From: JBMOOG01 sp049324535
GTDB lineage: Bacteria > Pseudomonadota > Alphaproteobacteria > Rhodobacterales > Rhodobacteraceae
Assembly: GCA_049324535.1 (NCBI GenBank)
Contig: JBMOOG010000026.1
Coordinates: 62,001-126,000 of the forward strand
Direction: 5' to 3'
DNA length: 64,000 bases
Every line of letters begins with the position of its first letter. Positions within the stretch are counted from its first letter, which is position 1. Below are positions 32,945 to 41,265 of the stretch, one piece after another. The notes beneath the pieces are model-generated. The model had not been told where the DNA came from and ran no database searches. It was given only the letters and a program-made list of their open reading frames with translations. Made by a program: the position numbers and the translations under genes.

Positions 32945-34783
32945 TCAGGATCCGGGCAGAACCCGGACACCGCCGCGGGCGGCGGAGCTGGCGAGCAGCG
33001 CATAGGCCTTCAGCGCCGTCGAGACCGCCCGGGGCCGGGGGGTCGCCGGGGCCCAGGGCAGGGGGCCCTTGGCGGCGCGGCGCGCGGCCAGGGTCGCCTC
33101 GTCCACGGCCAGGTGGATCCTGCGATTCGGGATGTCGATCTCGATCCGGTCGCCGGTCTCGACCAGCCCGATCAGCCCACCCTCCTCGGCCTCGGGACTG
33201 ACGTGGCCGATGGAAAGGCCCGAGGTGCCGCCCGAGAATCGGCCGTCGGTCAGAAGCGCGCAGGATTTCCCCAGTCCCTTCGACTTCAGGTAGGAGGTGG
33301 GATAGAGCATCTCCTGCATCCCCGGCCCGCCGCGCGGCCCCTCGTAGCGGATGACCACCACCTCGCCCGCGTGGACCTTGTTGGTGAGGATGCCCGACAC
33401 CGCGTCGTCCTGGCTTTCGAAGACGCGCGCCGTTCCGGTGAACGTCAGGATCGATTCGTCCACGCCGGCGGTCTTCACGATGCAGCCGAGTTCCGCGATG
33501 TTGCCGAAAAGGACCGCAAGCCCGCCGTCCTTCGAGAAGGCGTGTTCGACCGACCGGATCACGCCCTTCGCGCGGTCCCGGTCCAGTTCCTTGTAGCGGC
33601 GGTCCTGCGAGAAGGCCTCGGTCGTGCGCACCCCGCCCGGTGCCGCCCGGTAGAAGGTTTCGACCTGCGGATCGTTCGCGGTCATCACGTCCCACTTGGC
33701 CAGCGCCTCGGCCATGGTGTCCGAGTGGACGGTGCGGACCGAGCCGTCGATCAGCCCGCCGCGCAGCATCTCGCCGAGGATGCCGAAGATGCCGCCGGCC
33801 CGGTGCACGTCCTCCATGTGCACGTCGGCCTTGGAGGGCGCGACCTTGCACAGGACCGGCACCTTGCGCGACAACCGGTCGATGTCGGCCATGCTGAAAT
33901 CGACGCCGCCTTCATGGGCGATGGCCAGCAGGTGCAGCACGGTGTTGGTCGAACCGCCCATCGCGATGTCGAGGCTCATGGCGTTCTCGAACGCCTCCTT
34001 GGTCGCGATCTCGCGCGGAAGCAGACCGGCGTCGCCCAGTTCGTAGTGTCGCCGCGTGATCTCGACGATGCGGCGCCCGGCCTCGAGGAACAGCGCCTTG
34101 CGGTCGGCGTGGGTGGCCAGGATCGACCCGTTGCCCGGCAGCGCAAGCCCCAGCGCCTCGGCCAGGCAGTTCATCGAGTTGGCGGTGAACATGCCCGAGC
34201 ACGACCCGCAGGTGGGGCAGGCGGCCTTCTCGATCTCGAGCACCTGCGCATCGGTGTATTTCTCGTCGGCCGCGGCCACCATCGCATCCACGAGATCGAG
34301 CGGATGGTCCAGCACGTCCGGCAGCACCTTGCCGGCCTCCATCGGCCCGCCCGAGACGAAGATGACCGGGATGTTGAGCCGCATCGCCGCCATCATCATC
34401 CCGGGGGTGATCTTGTCGCAGTTCGAGATGCAGACCATCGCGTCGGCGCAATGGGCGTTCACCATGTATTCGACGCTGTCGGCGATCAGCTCGCGCGAGG
34501 GCAGCGAATAGAGCATCCCGTCATGGCCCATGGCGATGCCGTCATCGACCGCGATCGTGTTGAACTCCTTGGCGACGCCGCCGGCCTTCTCGATCTCGCG
34601 CGCGACCATCTGCCCCAGATCCTTGAGATGGACATGGCCCGGCACGAACTGGGTGAAGGAGTTCACCACGGCGATGATCGGCTTGCCGAAGTCGGCGTCG
34701 GTCATGCCGGTCGCGCGCCAGAGGCCGCGCGCACCGGCCATGTTGCGGCCATGGGTGGTCTTGCGGGAACGGTAGTGGGGCAT
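32945..34783 (-). CDS. ilvD: Dihydroxy-acid dehydratase
   Basis: A 612-residue IlvD for branched-chain amino acid synthesis. Cluster and metal motifs are NCDKITPGM, CPTCGSCSGMFTANSMNCL and the C-terminal DGRFSGGTSGLSIGHVSPEA. The start MPHYRSRKTTHGRNMAGARG is the family N-terminus. It removes water from 2,3-dihydroxy acids to give 2-keto acids. It is transcribed alone, upstream of the ABC exporter genes on the other side of a 135-base gap in the same direction; no functional link is evident. Confidence 0.98.
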   Translation of the reverse strand: MPHYRSRKTTHGRNMAGARGLWRATGMTDADFGKPIIAVVNSFTQFVPGHVHLKDLGQMVAREIEKAGGVAKEFNTIAVDDGIAMGHDGMLYSLPSRELIADSVEYMVNAHCADAMVCISNCDKITPGMMMAAMRLNIPVIFVSGGPMEAGKVLPDVLDHPLDLVDAMVAAADEKYTDAQVLEIEKAACPTCGSCSGMFTANSMNCLAEALGLALPGNGSILATHADRKALFLEAGRRIVEITRRHYELGDAGLLPREIATKEAFENAMSLDIAMGGSTNTVLHLLAIAHEGGVDFSMADIDRLSRKVPVLCKVAPSKADVHMEDVHRAGGIFGILGEMLRGGLIDGSVRTVHSDTMAEALAKWDVMTANDPQVETFYRAAPGGVRTTEAFSQDRRYKELDRDRAKGVIRSVEHAFSKDGGLAVLFGNIAELGCIVKTAGVDESILTFTGTARVFESQDDAVSGILTNKVHAGEVVVIRYEGPRGGPGMQEMLYPTSYLKSKGLGKSCALLTDGRFSGGTSGLSIGHVSPEAEEGGLIGLVETGDRIEIDIPNRRIHLAVDEATLAARRAAKGPLPWAPATPRPRAVSTALKAYALLASSAARGGVRVLPGS

Positions 34784-34868
34784 GGGTCGCTTCCTTGAAC
34801 TGACGGTCGGGTGATAGACCAGCCCCGACGAAGTTTACAGGGCCAAATCCCTGCCGCCGGGCGTCCGC

Positions 34869-35210
34869 TCAGGGCGCCGGCGTGACGGTCTGCCGCAGCG
34901 CCCCGGTCGCGCCGTCGTAGACGAGGATCTGGCCCGCGGTCGTCACCACCGCCACCCAGCCCCGGCCGAAGGTGACCGCCTGCGGGGTCGCACCCTCGGG
35001 CAGCGAGACGGCGGCGGGCAGCGCGGGAAGGCCCTCCGCCGGCCCCGGCCCGCCGCCCGGCAGCCGGATGACAAGCAGCGCGACGATCGCTATGAGACCG
35101 AGGATCATCGTGGCGGCGAGCGCCGCGACCAGTATCTTCAGGAACCGCAGGGTGCCCGCCAGCGCCGGGTCCGGCGGCGGCGCACCGGGGTCTTCGCTGA
35201 TGTCCGACAT
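34869..35210 (-). CDS. Small membrane-anchored protein (DUF6476-like)
   Basis: 113 residues. One transmembrane helix (FLKILVAALAATMILGLIAI, about 23-47) is followed by a periplasmic or cytoplasmic tail with a small beta motif, ATPQAVTFGRGWVAVVTTAG then ILVYDGATGALRQTV, resembling a single WD/PQQ-type blade. I recall similar Rhodobacterales proteins as DUF6476. Its ATG (35210-35208) overlaps the ATG of the divergent pseudouridine synthase gene. Function unknown. Confidence 0.75.
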   Translation of the reverse strand: MSDISEDPGAPPPDPALAGTLRFLKILVAALAATMILGLIAIVALLVIRLPGGGPGPAEGLPALPAAVSLPEGATPQAVTFGRGWVAVVTTAGQILVYDGATGALRQTVTPAP

Positions 35211-36237
35211 GACCGTCCTTCGCGTCCAGATCGGCGCCGATCCGCCCGACCGTCTTGATAAGGCGCTCGTGCGCGATGCGCCAGAGCAGGCGCTGCTGTC
35301 ACGCTCGCGGCTGGCGCGGCTTCTGGCCGAAGGCGCGGTGGCGCGCGACGGCGCGGTGGTGACCGACGCCAAGGCGAGGGTCGTCGAGGGCGAGGTCTAC
35401 ACAATCACGCTCGATGCCCCGGTCGCGATCGAGGCGCGGCCCGAGGCGATCCCGCTCGATGTCGTCTACGAAGACGCCGACCTGATCGTGATCGACAAGC
35501 CCGCGGGCATGGTGGTGCATCCCGCGCCGGGACAATGGACCGGGACGCTGGTCAACGCACTTCTGCATCACTGCGGCGACAGCCTGTCGGGGGTCGGCGG
35601 GGCAAGGCGGCCGGGGATCGTCCACCGCATCGACAAGGAGACCTCGGGCCTTCTTGTGGTGGCGAAGTCGGACCGCGCCCACCAGGGTCTTGCCGCCCAG
35701 TTCGAGGCGCACAGCGTCGAGCGCCGTTATCTGGCGCTCTGCCACGGGGTGCCGGATGCGGCCGATCCGCGCCTGCGCGGGGTCCGGGGGGCCGCATTCG
35801 AGGGCGCGGGCGTCCTGCGCATCGCCACCGGCATCGACCGGCACCGGACGGACCGCCAGCGGCAGGCCGTCGTGTTCGGGTCGGGGCGGCACGCGGTGAC
35901 GCGGGTGCGGGTCGTGGAAACCTTCGGCCATCCGCCGGCCGCCGCCCTGGTCGAGTGCCGGCTCGAGACGGGGCGCACCCATCAGATCCGCGTGCACCTC
36001 GCCCATGCCGGGCACGGTCTGATCGGCGACCCGGTCTACGGGGGGCGGCGCAGGCTGCCGGTCGCGGCCCTGGGCGCCGAGGCCGGCGCGGCGGCCGCGG
36101 CCTTCCCGCGCCAGGCGCTGCACGCGGCCAGCCTCGGCTTCGTGCATCCGGTCACGGGCCGGACCCTGACGTTCGAAAGCCCGCTGCCCGCGGACATGGC
36201 GGCTCTGGTCGCGGCGCTGCGCCGTCACGAGGGCTGA
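35209..36237 (+). CDS. RluA-family pseudouridine synthase (RluD-like)
   Basis: 342 residues. An S4 RNA-binding domain (RLDKALVRDAPEQALLSRSR, then LLAEGAVARDGAVV) is followed by the catalytic domain with the active-site Asp in HRIDKETSGLLVVAKSD and the later GRTHQIRVHLAHAGHGLIGDPVYGG. It converts uridine to pseudouridine in rRNA; RluD-type specificity (23S helix 69) is suggested by the S4 domain but not proven. The start may be 35209 or ATG 35200. It runs towards rpoH. Confidence 0.92.
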   Translation: MTVLRVQIGADPPDRLDKALVRDAPEQALLSRSRLARLLAEGAVARDGAVVTDAKARVVEGEVYTITLDAPVAIEARPEAIPLDVVYEDADLIVIDKPAGMVVHPAPGQWTGTLVNALLHHCGDSLSGVGGARRPGIVHRIDKETSGLLVVAKSDRAHQGLAAQFEAHSVERRYLALCHGVPDAADPRLRGVRGAAFEGAGVLRIATGIDRHRTDRQRQAVVFGSGRHAVTRVRVVETFGHPPAAALVECRLETGRTHQIRVHLAHAGHGLIGDPVYGGRRRLPVAALGAEAGAAAAAFPRQALHAASLGFVHPVTGRTLTFESPLPADMAALVAALRRHEG

Positions 36238-36318
36238 CAATGGCGTGAAGGCGGCGACATGATCTCGCTGCGCGCCACGAACGTCTTCATGATGTCTTCA
36301 CCAGGCGTTCGCAAGACA

Positions 36319-36347
36319 CTTGCCCGGCACAGACGGCGTTCCTACAT
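36319..36347 (+). promoter_or_regulatory. Candidate sigma-32 (RpoH) promoter of rpoH
   Basis: CTTG (36319-36322), 18 bases, then CCTACAT (36341-36347) matches the alphaproteobacterial heat-shock pattern CTTG-N17/18-CYTATNT except for one -10 base. It lies 42 bases upstream of the rpoH ATG. TTGCCC within it could also serve sigma-70. Confidence 0.45.
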
Positions 36348-36389
36348 CATGGGGTCCCGCCGGGGATCCGGCGGCAGAAAGGGAAACAG

Positions 36390-37286
36390 ATGACGACCTA
36401 CGCCAATCTTCCCGCACCCAGCCCCGAACAGGGCCTGAACCGCTATCTGCAGGAAATCCGCAAGTTTCCGCTGCTCGAGCCGGAAGAGGAATACATGCTG
36501 GCCAAGGCCTGGGCCGATCATCAGGATCCGCAGGCCGCGCACAAGCTGGTGACGTCGCACCTGCGCCTCGCGGCCAAGATCGCCATGGGCTACCGCGGCT
36601 ACGGCCTGCCGCAGGCCGAGGTCATCTCCGAGGCGAACGTGGGCCTGATGCAGGCCGTCAAGCGGTTCGACCCCGAAAAGGGCTTCCGGCTTGCAACCTA
36701 TGCGATGTGGTGGATCCGCGCCGCGATCCAGGAATACATCCTGCGGTCCTGGTCGCTGGTCAAGCTGGGGACCACCTCGGCGCAGAAGAAGCTCTTCTTC
36801 AACCTGCGCAAGGCCAAGTCGAAGATCGGCGCTCTGGAAGAGGGCGACCTGCGGCCCGAGAACGTGGCGAAGATCGCCCATGACCTGAACGTGTCCGAGG
36901 AGGAGGTGGTCGCGATGAACCGCCGTCTTTCCGGGGGCGACGCCTCGCTCAACGCCACCGTCGGAACGGATGGCGAAGGCGCGGGCCAGTGGCAGGACTG
37001 GCTTGAGGACGAGACCGCCGACCAGGCCGGCGAGTATGCCGAGGCGGACGAACTGGCCGCGCGGCGGGAAATGCTGGTGCGCGCGATGGATGCGCTGAAC
37101 GAGCGCGAGAAGGACGTGCTGATGCAGCGGCGTCTGCGCGATGACCCGGTCACGCTCGAGGATCTGTCCGCGCAGTATGGCGTCTCGCGCGAGCGAATCC
37201 GCCAGATCGAGGTGCGCGCCTTCGAAAAGCTGCAGGCGCGGATGCGCGAGCTGGCGCGCGAAAAGGGCATGGTGGTGCCGGCCTGA
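36390..37286 (+). CDS. rpoH: RNA polymerase sigma-32 factor (RpoHI-type)
   Basis: A 298-residue sigma-32. Region 1.2/2.1 starts GLNRYLQEIRKFPLLEPEEE, region 2.4 is YAMWWIRAAIQEYILRSWSL, the RpoH box is QKKLFFNLRKAK, and region 4.2 is the helix-turn-helix QYGVSRERIRQIEVRAFEKL. The N-terminal wording matches RpoHI of Rhodobacter and not the second RpoHII. It directs heat-shock transcription. A matching heat-shock promoter upstream suggests positive autoregulation. A hairpin lies after the gene. Confidence 0.97.
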   Translation: MTTYANLPAPSPEQGLNRYLQEIRKFPLLEPEEEYMLAKAWADHQDPQAAHKLVTSHLRLAAKIAMGYRGYGLPQAEVISEANVGLMQAVKRFDPEKGFRLATYAMWWIRAAIQEYILRSWSLVKLGTTSAQKKLFFNLRKAKSKIGALEEGDLRPENVAKIAHDLNVSEEEVVAMNRRLSGGDASLNATVGTDGEGAGQWQDWLEDETADQAGEYAEADELAARREMLVRAMDALNEREKDVLMQRRLRDDPVTLEDLSAQYGVSRERIRQIEVRAFEKLQARMRELAREKGMVVPA

Positions 37287-37336
37287 GGGCGGGCAGGGCG
37301 CCGCTTTCCGGCGACGAAGCGTCGGTTTTCCGGTCC

Positions 37337-37370
37337 GGGGCGCGCATTTCGGTTTGCCGAGGCGCGCCCC
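37337..37370 (+). terminator. Possible hairpin between rpoH and psd
   Basis: GGGGCGCGC (37337-37345) pairs with GCGCGCCCC (37362-37370) across a 16-base loop. There is no T-run, so termination is uncertain. Confidence 0.3.
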
Positions 37371-37409
37371 AGCCGTTACGAAGCACGCCACAACCCGGCG
37401 GAGAACCCC

Positions 37410-38102
37410 ATGACCATGCTCGGCACCTTCCTCAAGCCCATGCACCGCGAGGGGGTGAAGTTCGTCGCGGCCTTCGCGGTGGCGACGGTGCTGCTGTTCC
37501 TGCTGTGGGAGCCCCTGGGCTGGATCGGCGTCGCTCTGACGGTCTGGTGCTATTACTTCTTCCGCGACCCGGTCCGGTCCGTGCCGCAGCGCGAGGGGCT
37601 GGTCGTCAGCCCGGCCGATGGCGTGATCTCGCTGATCGAGCCCGCGGTGCCGCCGGCCGAGCTCGGCATGGGCCCCGAGCCCCTTACCCGCGTCAGCGTG
37701 TTCATGAACGTGTTCAACTGCCACGTGAACCGCTCGCCGATCGCGGCGACCGTTGCCGCCAAGGTCTATCGGCCCGGCAAGTTCCTCAACGCCTCGCTCG
37801 ACAAGGCCAGCGTCGACAATGAGCGGATGAGCTATGCCCTGACCCTGGCCGACGGCCGGCAGATCGCGGTGGTGCAGATCGCCGGGCTGGTGGCGCGGCG
37901 GATCGTGAGCTTCGTCGACACCGGGCGGGCGCTGCGCACCGGCGAGCGCTTCGGCCTGATCCGCTTCGGGTCGCGCGTCGATGTCTATCTGCCGGCCGGC
38001 GTGGCCCCGCAGGTCGCGCTGGGCCAGACCATGATCGCGGGCGAGACGGTGCTGGCCGATCTTGGATCGGGCGAGGCCGCCCGCGTCGCGCGGGCGGAGT
38101 AG
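37410..38102 (+). CDS. psd: Phosphatidylserine decarboxylase, short type
   Basis: A 230-residue proenzyme that forms phosphatidylethanolamine. One or two N-terminal transmembrane helices (about 15-50) precede the domain with SPADGVISLIE and NVFNCHVNRSPI. The self-cleavage site is GLIRFGSRVDVYLP (Gly-Ser), yielding the pyruvoyl group. The length fits the short archaeal-type Psd found in Rhodobacterales and not the 300-residue E. coli type. It stands 4 bases from pssA, so PS synthesis and decarboxylation are co-transcribed. Confidence 0.96.
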   Translation: MTMLGTFLKPMHREGVKFVAAFAVATVLLFLLWEPLGWIGVALTVWCYYFFRDPVRSVPQREGLVVSPADGVISLIEPAVPPAELGMGPEPLTRVSVFMNVFNCHVNRSPIAATVAAKVYRPGKFLNASLDKASVDNERMSYALTLADGRQIAVVQIAGLVARRIVSFVDTGRALRTGERFGLIRFGSRVDVYLPAGVAPQVALGQTMIAGETVLADLGSGEAARVARAE

Positions 38103-38106
38103 GGGC

Positions 38107-38856
38107 ATGCCGCGGCTGCGTGTCCGTCGGGGAGAGCTGTCGTTCCTGAACCTGCTGCCGAACCTGATGACGGTGGGCGCGATCTGCGCCGGCATGACCG
38201 CGATCCGCTTCATGGTGGCCGGACGGGCCGAGATGGCCGTGGCGCTGATCGGCGTCGCGGTGGTTCTCGACGGGCTCGACGGCCGGGTCGCCCGGCTTCT
38301 GCGCAGCGAGAGCCAGATCGGCGCCGAGCTCGACAGCCTGGCCGATTTCCTGAACTTCGGCGTGGCGCCGGGGTTCATGATGTATTTCTGGGCGCTGTCC
38401 GAGGAACGCAGCTTCGGCTGGATCGCGGTTCTGGTCTATGCGGTCTGCTGCGTCCTGCGTCTTGCGCGGTTCAACGTGCATTCGCGCGGCGGCACCCTCG
38501 CCGGGGCCGCGCCGGATGGCTACTTCACCGGGGTTCCCGCCCCGGCCGGCGGCCTTCTGGTGATGCTGCCGATCTTTCTCGGCTTTGCCTTCCCCGATGC
38601 CGCACCGCTGCCCGGCGTCCTCACGGCCGGCTGGATGATCCTGGTGGGCGGCCTGATGATCTCGCGGCTGCCGACCTTTTCGCTCAAGGCCGTCTCGATC
38701 CGCCCCGAACACGCGCGCTTTGCGCTGGTGGGCTTCGTCGCCGTGGTGGCGGCGCTTCTGACCTACCCCTGGACGACGCTGGTGATCCTCGATCTCGCCT
38801 ATCTCGCCAGTCTGGTCTTTTCCTGGCGCGCCGTCCGGCGCTCGCGCACGGCCTGA
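38107..38856 (+). CDS. pssA: CDP-diacylglycerol-serine O-phosphatidyltransferase
   Basis: A 249-residue polytopic membrane enzyme of the CDP-alcohol phosphatidyltransferase family. The signature DG-x2-AR-x8-G-x3-D-x3-D is intact as DGLDGRVARLLRSESQIG followed by AELDSLADF. It condenses CDP-diacylglycerol with serine. The start at 38107 follows psd directly; a longer in-frame start at 38062 lies within psd and is not favoured. Confidence 0.96.
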   Translation: MPRLRVRRGELSFLNLLPNLMTVGAICAGMTAIRFMVAGRAEMAVALIGVAVVLDGLDGRVARLLRSESQIGAELDSLADFLNFGVAPGFMMYFWALSEERSFGWIAVLVYAVCCVLRLARFNVHSRGGTLAGAAPDGYFTGVPAPAGGLLVMLPIFLGFAFPDAAPLPGVLTAGWMILVGGLMISRLPTFSLKAVSIRPEHARFALVGFVAVVAALLTYPWTTLVILDLAYLASLVFSWRAVRRSRTA

Positions 38857-38869
38857 GGAGGGCACCCCG

Positions 38870-39484
38870 ATGGACATGGACGCGGTTCAGACCTCCTACC
38901 GGCGCTGGGCGCCGGTCTATGACGCGACCTTCGGGGCGATCACCAACATCGGCCGGCGCCATGCCACCGCCTTCCTGAACGCGCGCGGCGGCGCGGTGCT
39001 CGAGGTGGGGGTCGGCACCGGACTGGCGCTGCCGATGTACCGGCCGGGGCTGGTTGTGACCGGCATCGACGCCTCGGATGCGATGCTGGCGCGCGCCGAG
39101 GAGAAGGTCGAGAGACTGGCCCTGACCCAGGTGCATGCCCTGCGGCGGATGGACGCGCGGGCGATGGACTTCGCGGACGCAACCTTCGACAGCGTCGCGG
39201 CCATGCACATCATGTCGGTCGTGCCCGATCCCGAACGGGTGCTGGCCGAGATGGCGCGCGTCTGCAAGCCGGGCGGGCATGTCGTGATCGTCAACCATTT
39301 CGCGCGCGAGCGGGGGTGGCTCGCGGCCATCGAGCGGATGAGCGCGCCCTTTGCCGACCTGCTGGGGTGGCACTCGGACTTTCCGATGGCGCGCGTTCTG
39401 GGCGATGCGCGGCTGAAGGTCGAGGAAACGCGGCCCCTGCCGCCCCTGGGAATGATGACGCTTCTGGTCCTGCGGCGTCTCTGA
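38870..39484 (+). CDS. PmtA-like phospholipid N-methyltransferase
   Basis: A 204-residue class I SAM-dependent methyltransferase: motif I AVLEVGVGTGLALP, then the acidic VTGIDASDAML and motif post-I FDSVAAMHIMSVVPDP. The N-terminal YRRWAPVYDATFGAI is like the Rhodobacter sphaeroides-type PmtA, which methylates phosphatidylethanolamine to phosphatidylcholine. Placement 13 bases after psd-pssA makes this substrate likely. A UbiE-type methyltransferase is the main alternative. Confidence 0.85.
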   Translation: MDMDAVQTSYRRWAPVYDATFGAITNIGRRHATAFLNARGGAVLEVGVGTGLALPMYRPGLVVTGIDASDAMLARAEEKVERLALTQVHALRRMDARAMDFADATFDSVAAMHIMSVVPDPERVLAEMARVCKPGGHVVIVNHFARERGWLAAIERMSAPFADLLGWHSDFPMARVLGDARLKVEETRPLPPLGMMTLLVLRRL

Positions 39485-39542
39485 CGGCATGGCGCGGCCG
39501 GCGCGGCTGTGCCACCCTCGGCCCGCAGGCGGGAGGAACGAC

Positions 39543-40526
39543 ATGAAACCGGTCAACTGGGGTATTCTCGGCGCATCGAAGTTCGCGCGCGAACACATGG
39601 CGCCGGCGATCCATGCGGCGCGCGGCGCGCGGCTTGCGGCGCTGGCCACGTCGGACCCGGCCAAGGCCGAGCCGTTCCGGGCCTTCTGCCCGGACCTCCG
39701 CGTCCACGACAGCTACGAGGCGCTGCTGGCCGATCCGGCGATCGAGGCGATCTACATCCCGCTGCCGCACACGCTGCACGTGGAATGGACGCTGAAGGCG
39801 CTTGCCGCCGGCAAGCATGTCCTGTGCGAGAAGCCGATCGCCATGCGCGCCGACGAGATCGCCCCGCTGATCGCGGCGCGCGACCGGACCGGGCTTCTGG
39901 CGGCCGAGGCCTACATGATCGTGCACCACCCGCAGTGGCAGCGCGCCCGGCAACTGGTGCAGGAGGGCGCGATCGGCCGCATCCGGCACGCCGACTGCGT
40001 CTTCACCTATGACAACAGCGCCGATGGCGCCAACATCCGCAACCGTCCCGAGACCGGCGGCGGCTCGATCCCCGACATCGGCGTCTATGCCTATGGCTCG
40101 ATCCGGTTCGTGACCGGGGCCGAGCCCGAGCGGCTTGCGACCTGGATCCGGCGCGAGGGGGATCTCGAGGTCTTCACCCAGGTCGTCGGCGAGATGGCGG
40201 GGCCGCAGGGCAGCTTCAGCATGGCCGCGATGACCTCGATGCGGCTCTTCCCGCGGCAGGAGGTCGTCTTTCAGGGCGAGACCGGGCTGATCCGGATGAC
40301 CGGCCCCTTCAACGCCGGGCTTTTCGCCGAGGCGCAGTTGCATCTCTTCCGCAAGGGGCAGCCCGATCTGGTCGAGCGCTTCCCCGGTGTCCGCCAGTAT
40401 GTGCTTCAGGTCGAGGCCTTCGTCCGCAGCCTGCGCGAGGGGGTGCCCTATCCCTGGACGCTCGAGGATGCGCGCGGGACACAGGCCATGATCGACCGGG
40501 TCCGGGCGGCCGAGCGCCCGATTTGA
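39543..40526 (+). CDS. Gfo/Idh/MocA family NAD(P)-dependent oxidoreductase
   Basis: 327 residues. The Rossmann start is VNWGILGASKFAREHMAPAI, and the sugar-dehydrogenase signature is GKHVLCEKPIAMRADEI with catalytic Lys in EKP. The C-terminal alpha/beta domain includes GGGSIPDIGVYAYGSIRF. Members oxidise sugars, inositols or related polyols; the substrate is unknown. GGGAGGAACGAC precedes the ATG. It stands alone after the phospholipid genes. Confidence 0.92.
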   Translation: MKPVNWGILGASKFAREHMAPAIHAARGARLAALATSDPAKAEPFRAFCPDLRVHDSYEALLADPAIEAIYIPLPHTLHVEWTLKALAAGKHVLCEKPIAMRADEIAPLIAARDRTGLLAAEAYMIVHHPQWQRARQLVQEGAIGRIRHADCVFTYDNSADGANIRNRPETGGGSIPDIGVYAYGSIRFVTGAEPERLATWIRREGDLEVFTQVVGEMAGPQGSFSMAAMTSMRLFPRQEVVFQGETGLIRMTGPFNAGLFAEAQLHLFRKGQPDLVERFPGVRQYVLQVEAFVRSLREGVPYPWTLEDARGTQAMIDRVRAAERPI

Positions 40527-40590
40527 CCGGTGTCATGGTCGCCCGGCCGGCGCGTGCTACGTTCAAGGACAAGCATCAAGGAGGATTGCC

Positions 40591-41043
40591 ATGAAACCGG
40601 TGTGCACGCTCGTTCTACTTGCCAATCAGGACGAGGCGCGTTTCCTCATCAACGAAGGCGTGGGCAAGGGCCTGCGCTCGGTCCTTGCGCTGTCGGCCCG
40701 GCAGTTCCCGGAAATCGACAACTGGTATTCCGACCGGTCCGGTCGGGGCGGCATCCGCCCGGACAGCGGGGGGCAGGTGCAGGCCTATGACCGGCACGAG
40801 AGCGAGGACGAGATGATCCGCGAGCGGTTCGCGCGCCGCATCCTCGAGACGCTGGCGCAGGAATGGGCGGGCTGCGGTGCGGGGCGGCTGATCGTGGCGG
40901 CTCCGGCCAAGATGCTGGGGCACCTGCGCGCAGGCCTGTCGGCCGATCTGCGCGCGGCGCTGGTCGCCGACATGCCCAAGGATCTGCTCAAGATCGACCT
41001 GCGCGATCTGCCCGACCACTTCAAGGACGTGGCGGCGTTCTAG
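40591..41043 (+). CDS. Host attachment family protein (AtsA/HAP-like)
   Basis: 150 residues; the start is fixed by a strong AAGGAGG at 40578-40584. The PF10116-type core is visible as CTLVLLANQDEARFLINEG near the N-terminus, DEMIRERFARRILETLAQEW in the middle and LIVAAPAKMLGHLRAGLSAD with KDLLKIDLRDLPDHF at the end, which resembles the eRF1/baeRF fold. First described as needed for Agrobacterium attachment to plants, though the family is broad and probably ribosome- or RNA-related. No neighbours suggest a partner. Confidence 0.85.
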   Translation: MKPVCTLVLLANQDEARFLINEGVGKGLRSVLALSARQFPEIDNWYSDRSGRGGIRPDSGGQVQAYDRHESEDEMIRERFARRILETLAQEWAGCGAGRLIVAAPAKMLGHLRAGLSADLRAALVADMPKDLLKIDLRDLPDHFKDVAAF

Positions 41044-41058
41044 GGTCGGGCCGCAGCC

Positions 41059-41265
41059 TCAGCGTCTGGCCGCCATCAGGACGGCGGCCACGACCAGCGC
41101 GAGACTTCCCGCCAGAAGCACGGCGCCGGATACGGCGCCGCCGGCGCCGAGCGGGCCGGCGAGCGCCGCCGTCACGGCAATCAGGGTGAGGATGGCCACG
41201 GTCAGCCGCAGGTCGGCCACGAACATGCCGACGAGTTCGCTCAGGACTTCGCGCAGGATGGTCAT
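41059..41265 (-). CDS. Small two-helix membrane protein
   Basis: 68 residues starting MTILREVLSELVGMFVADLR, with two transmembrane helices (about 19-38 and 44-64) and an AARR end. The start ATG at 41265 overlaps the stop of the upstream COG4280-like gene (ATGA) and has GGGAGG upstream. Strict coupling suggests a subunit or partner of that membrane protein. No family recognised. Confidence 0.75.
   Translation of the reverse strand: MTILREVLSELVGMFVADLRLTVAILTLIAVTAALAGPLGAGGAVSGAVLLAGSLALVVAAVLMAARR

Noticed and set aside
31520..34798. 1092-residue plus-strand open frame
   Set aside because: Covers the adaptor and ilvD genes antisense; both of those have unmistakable motifs.
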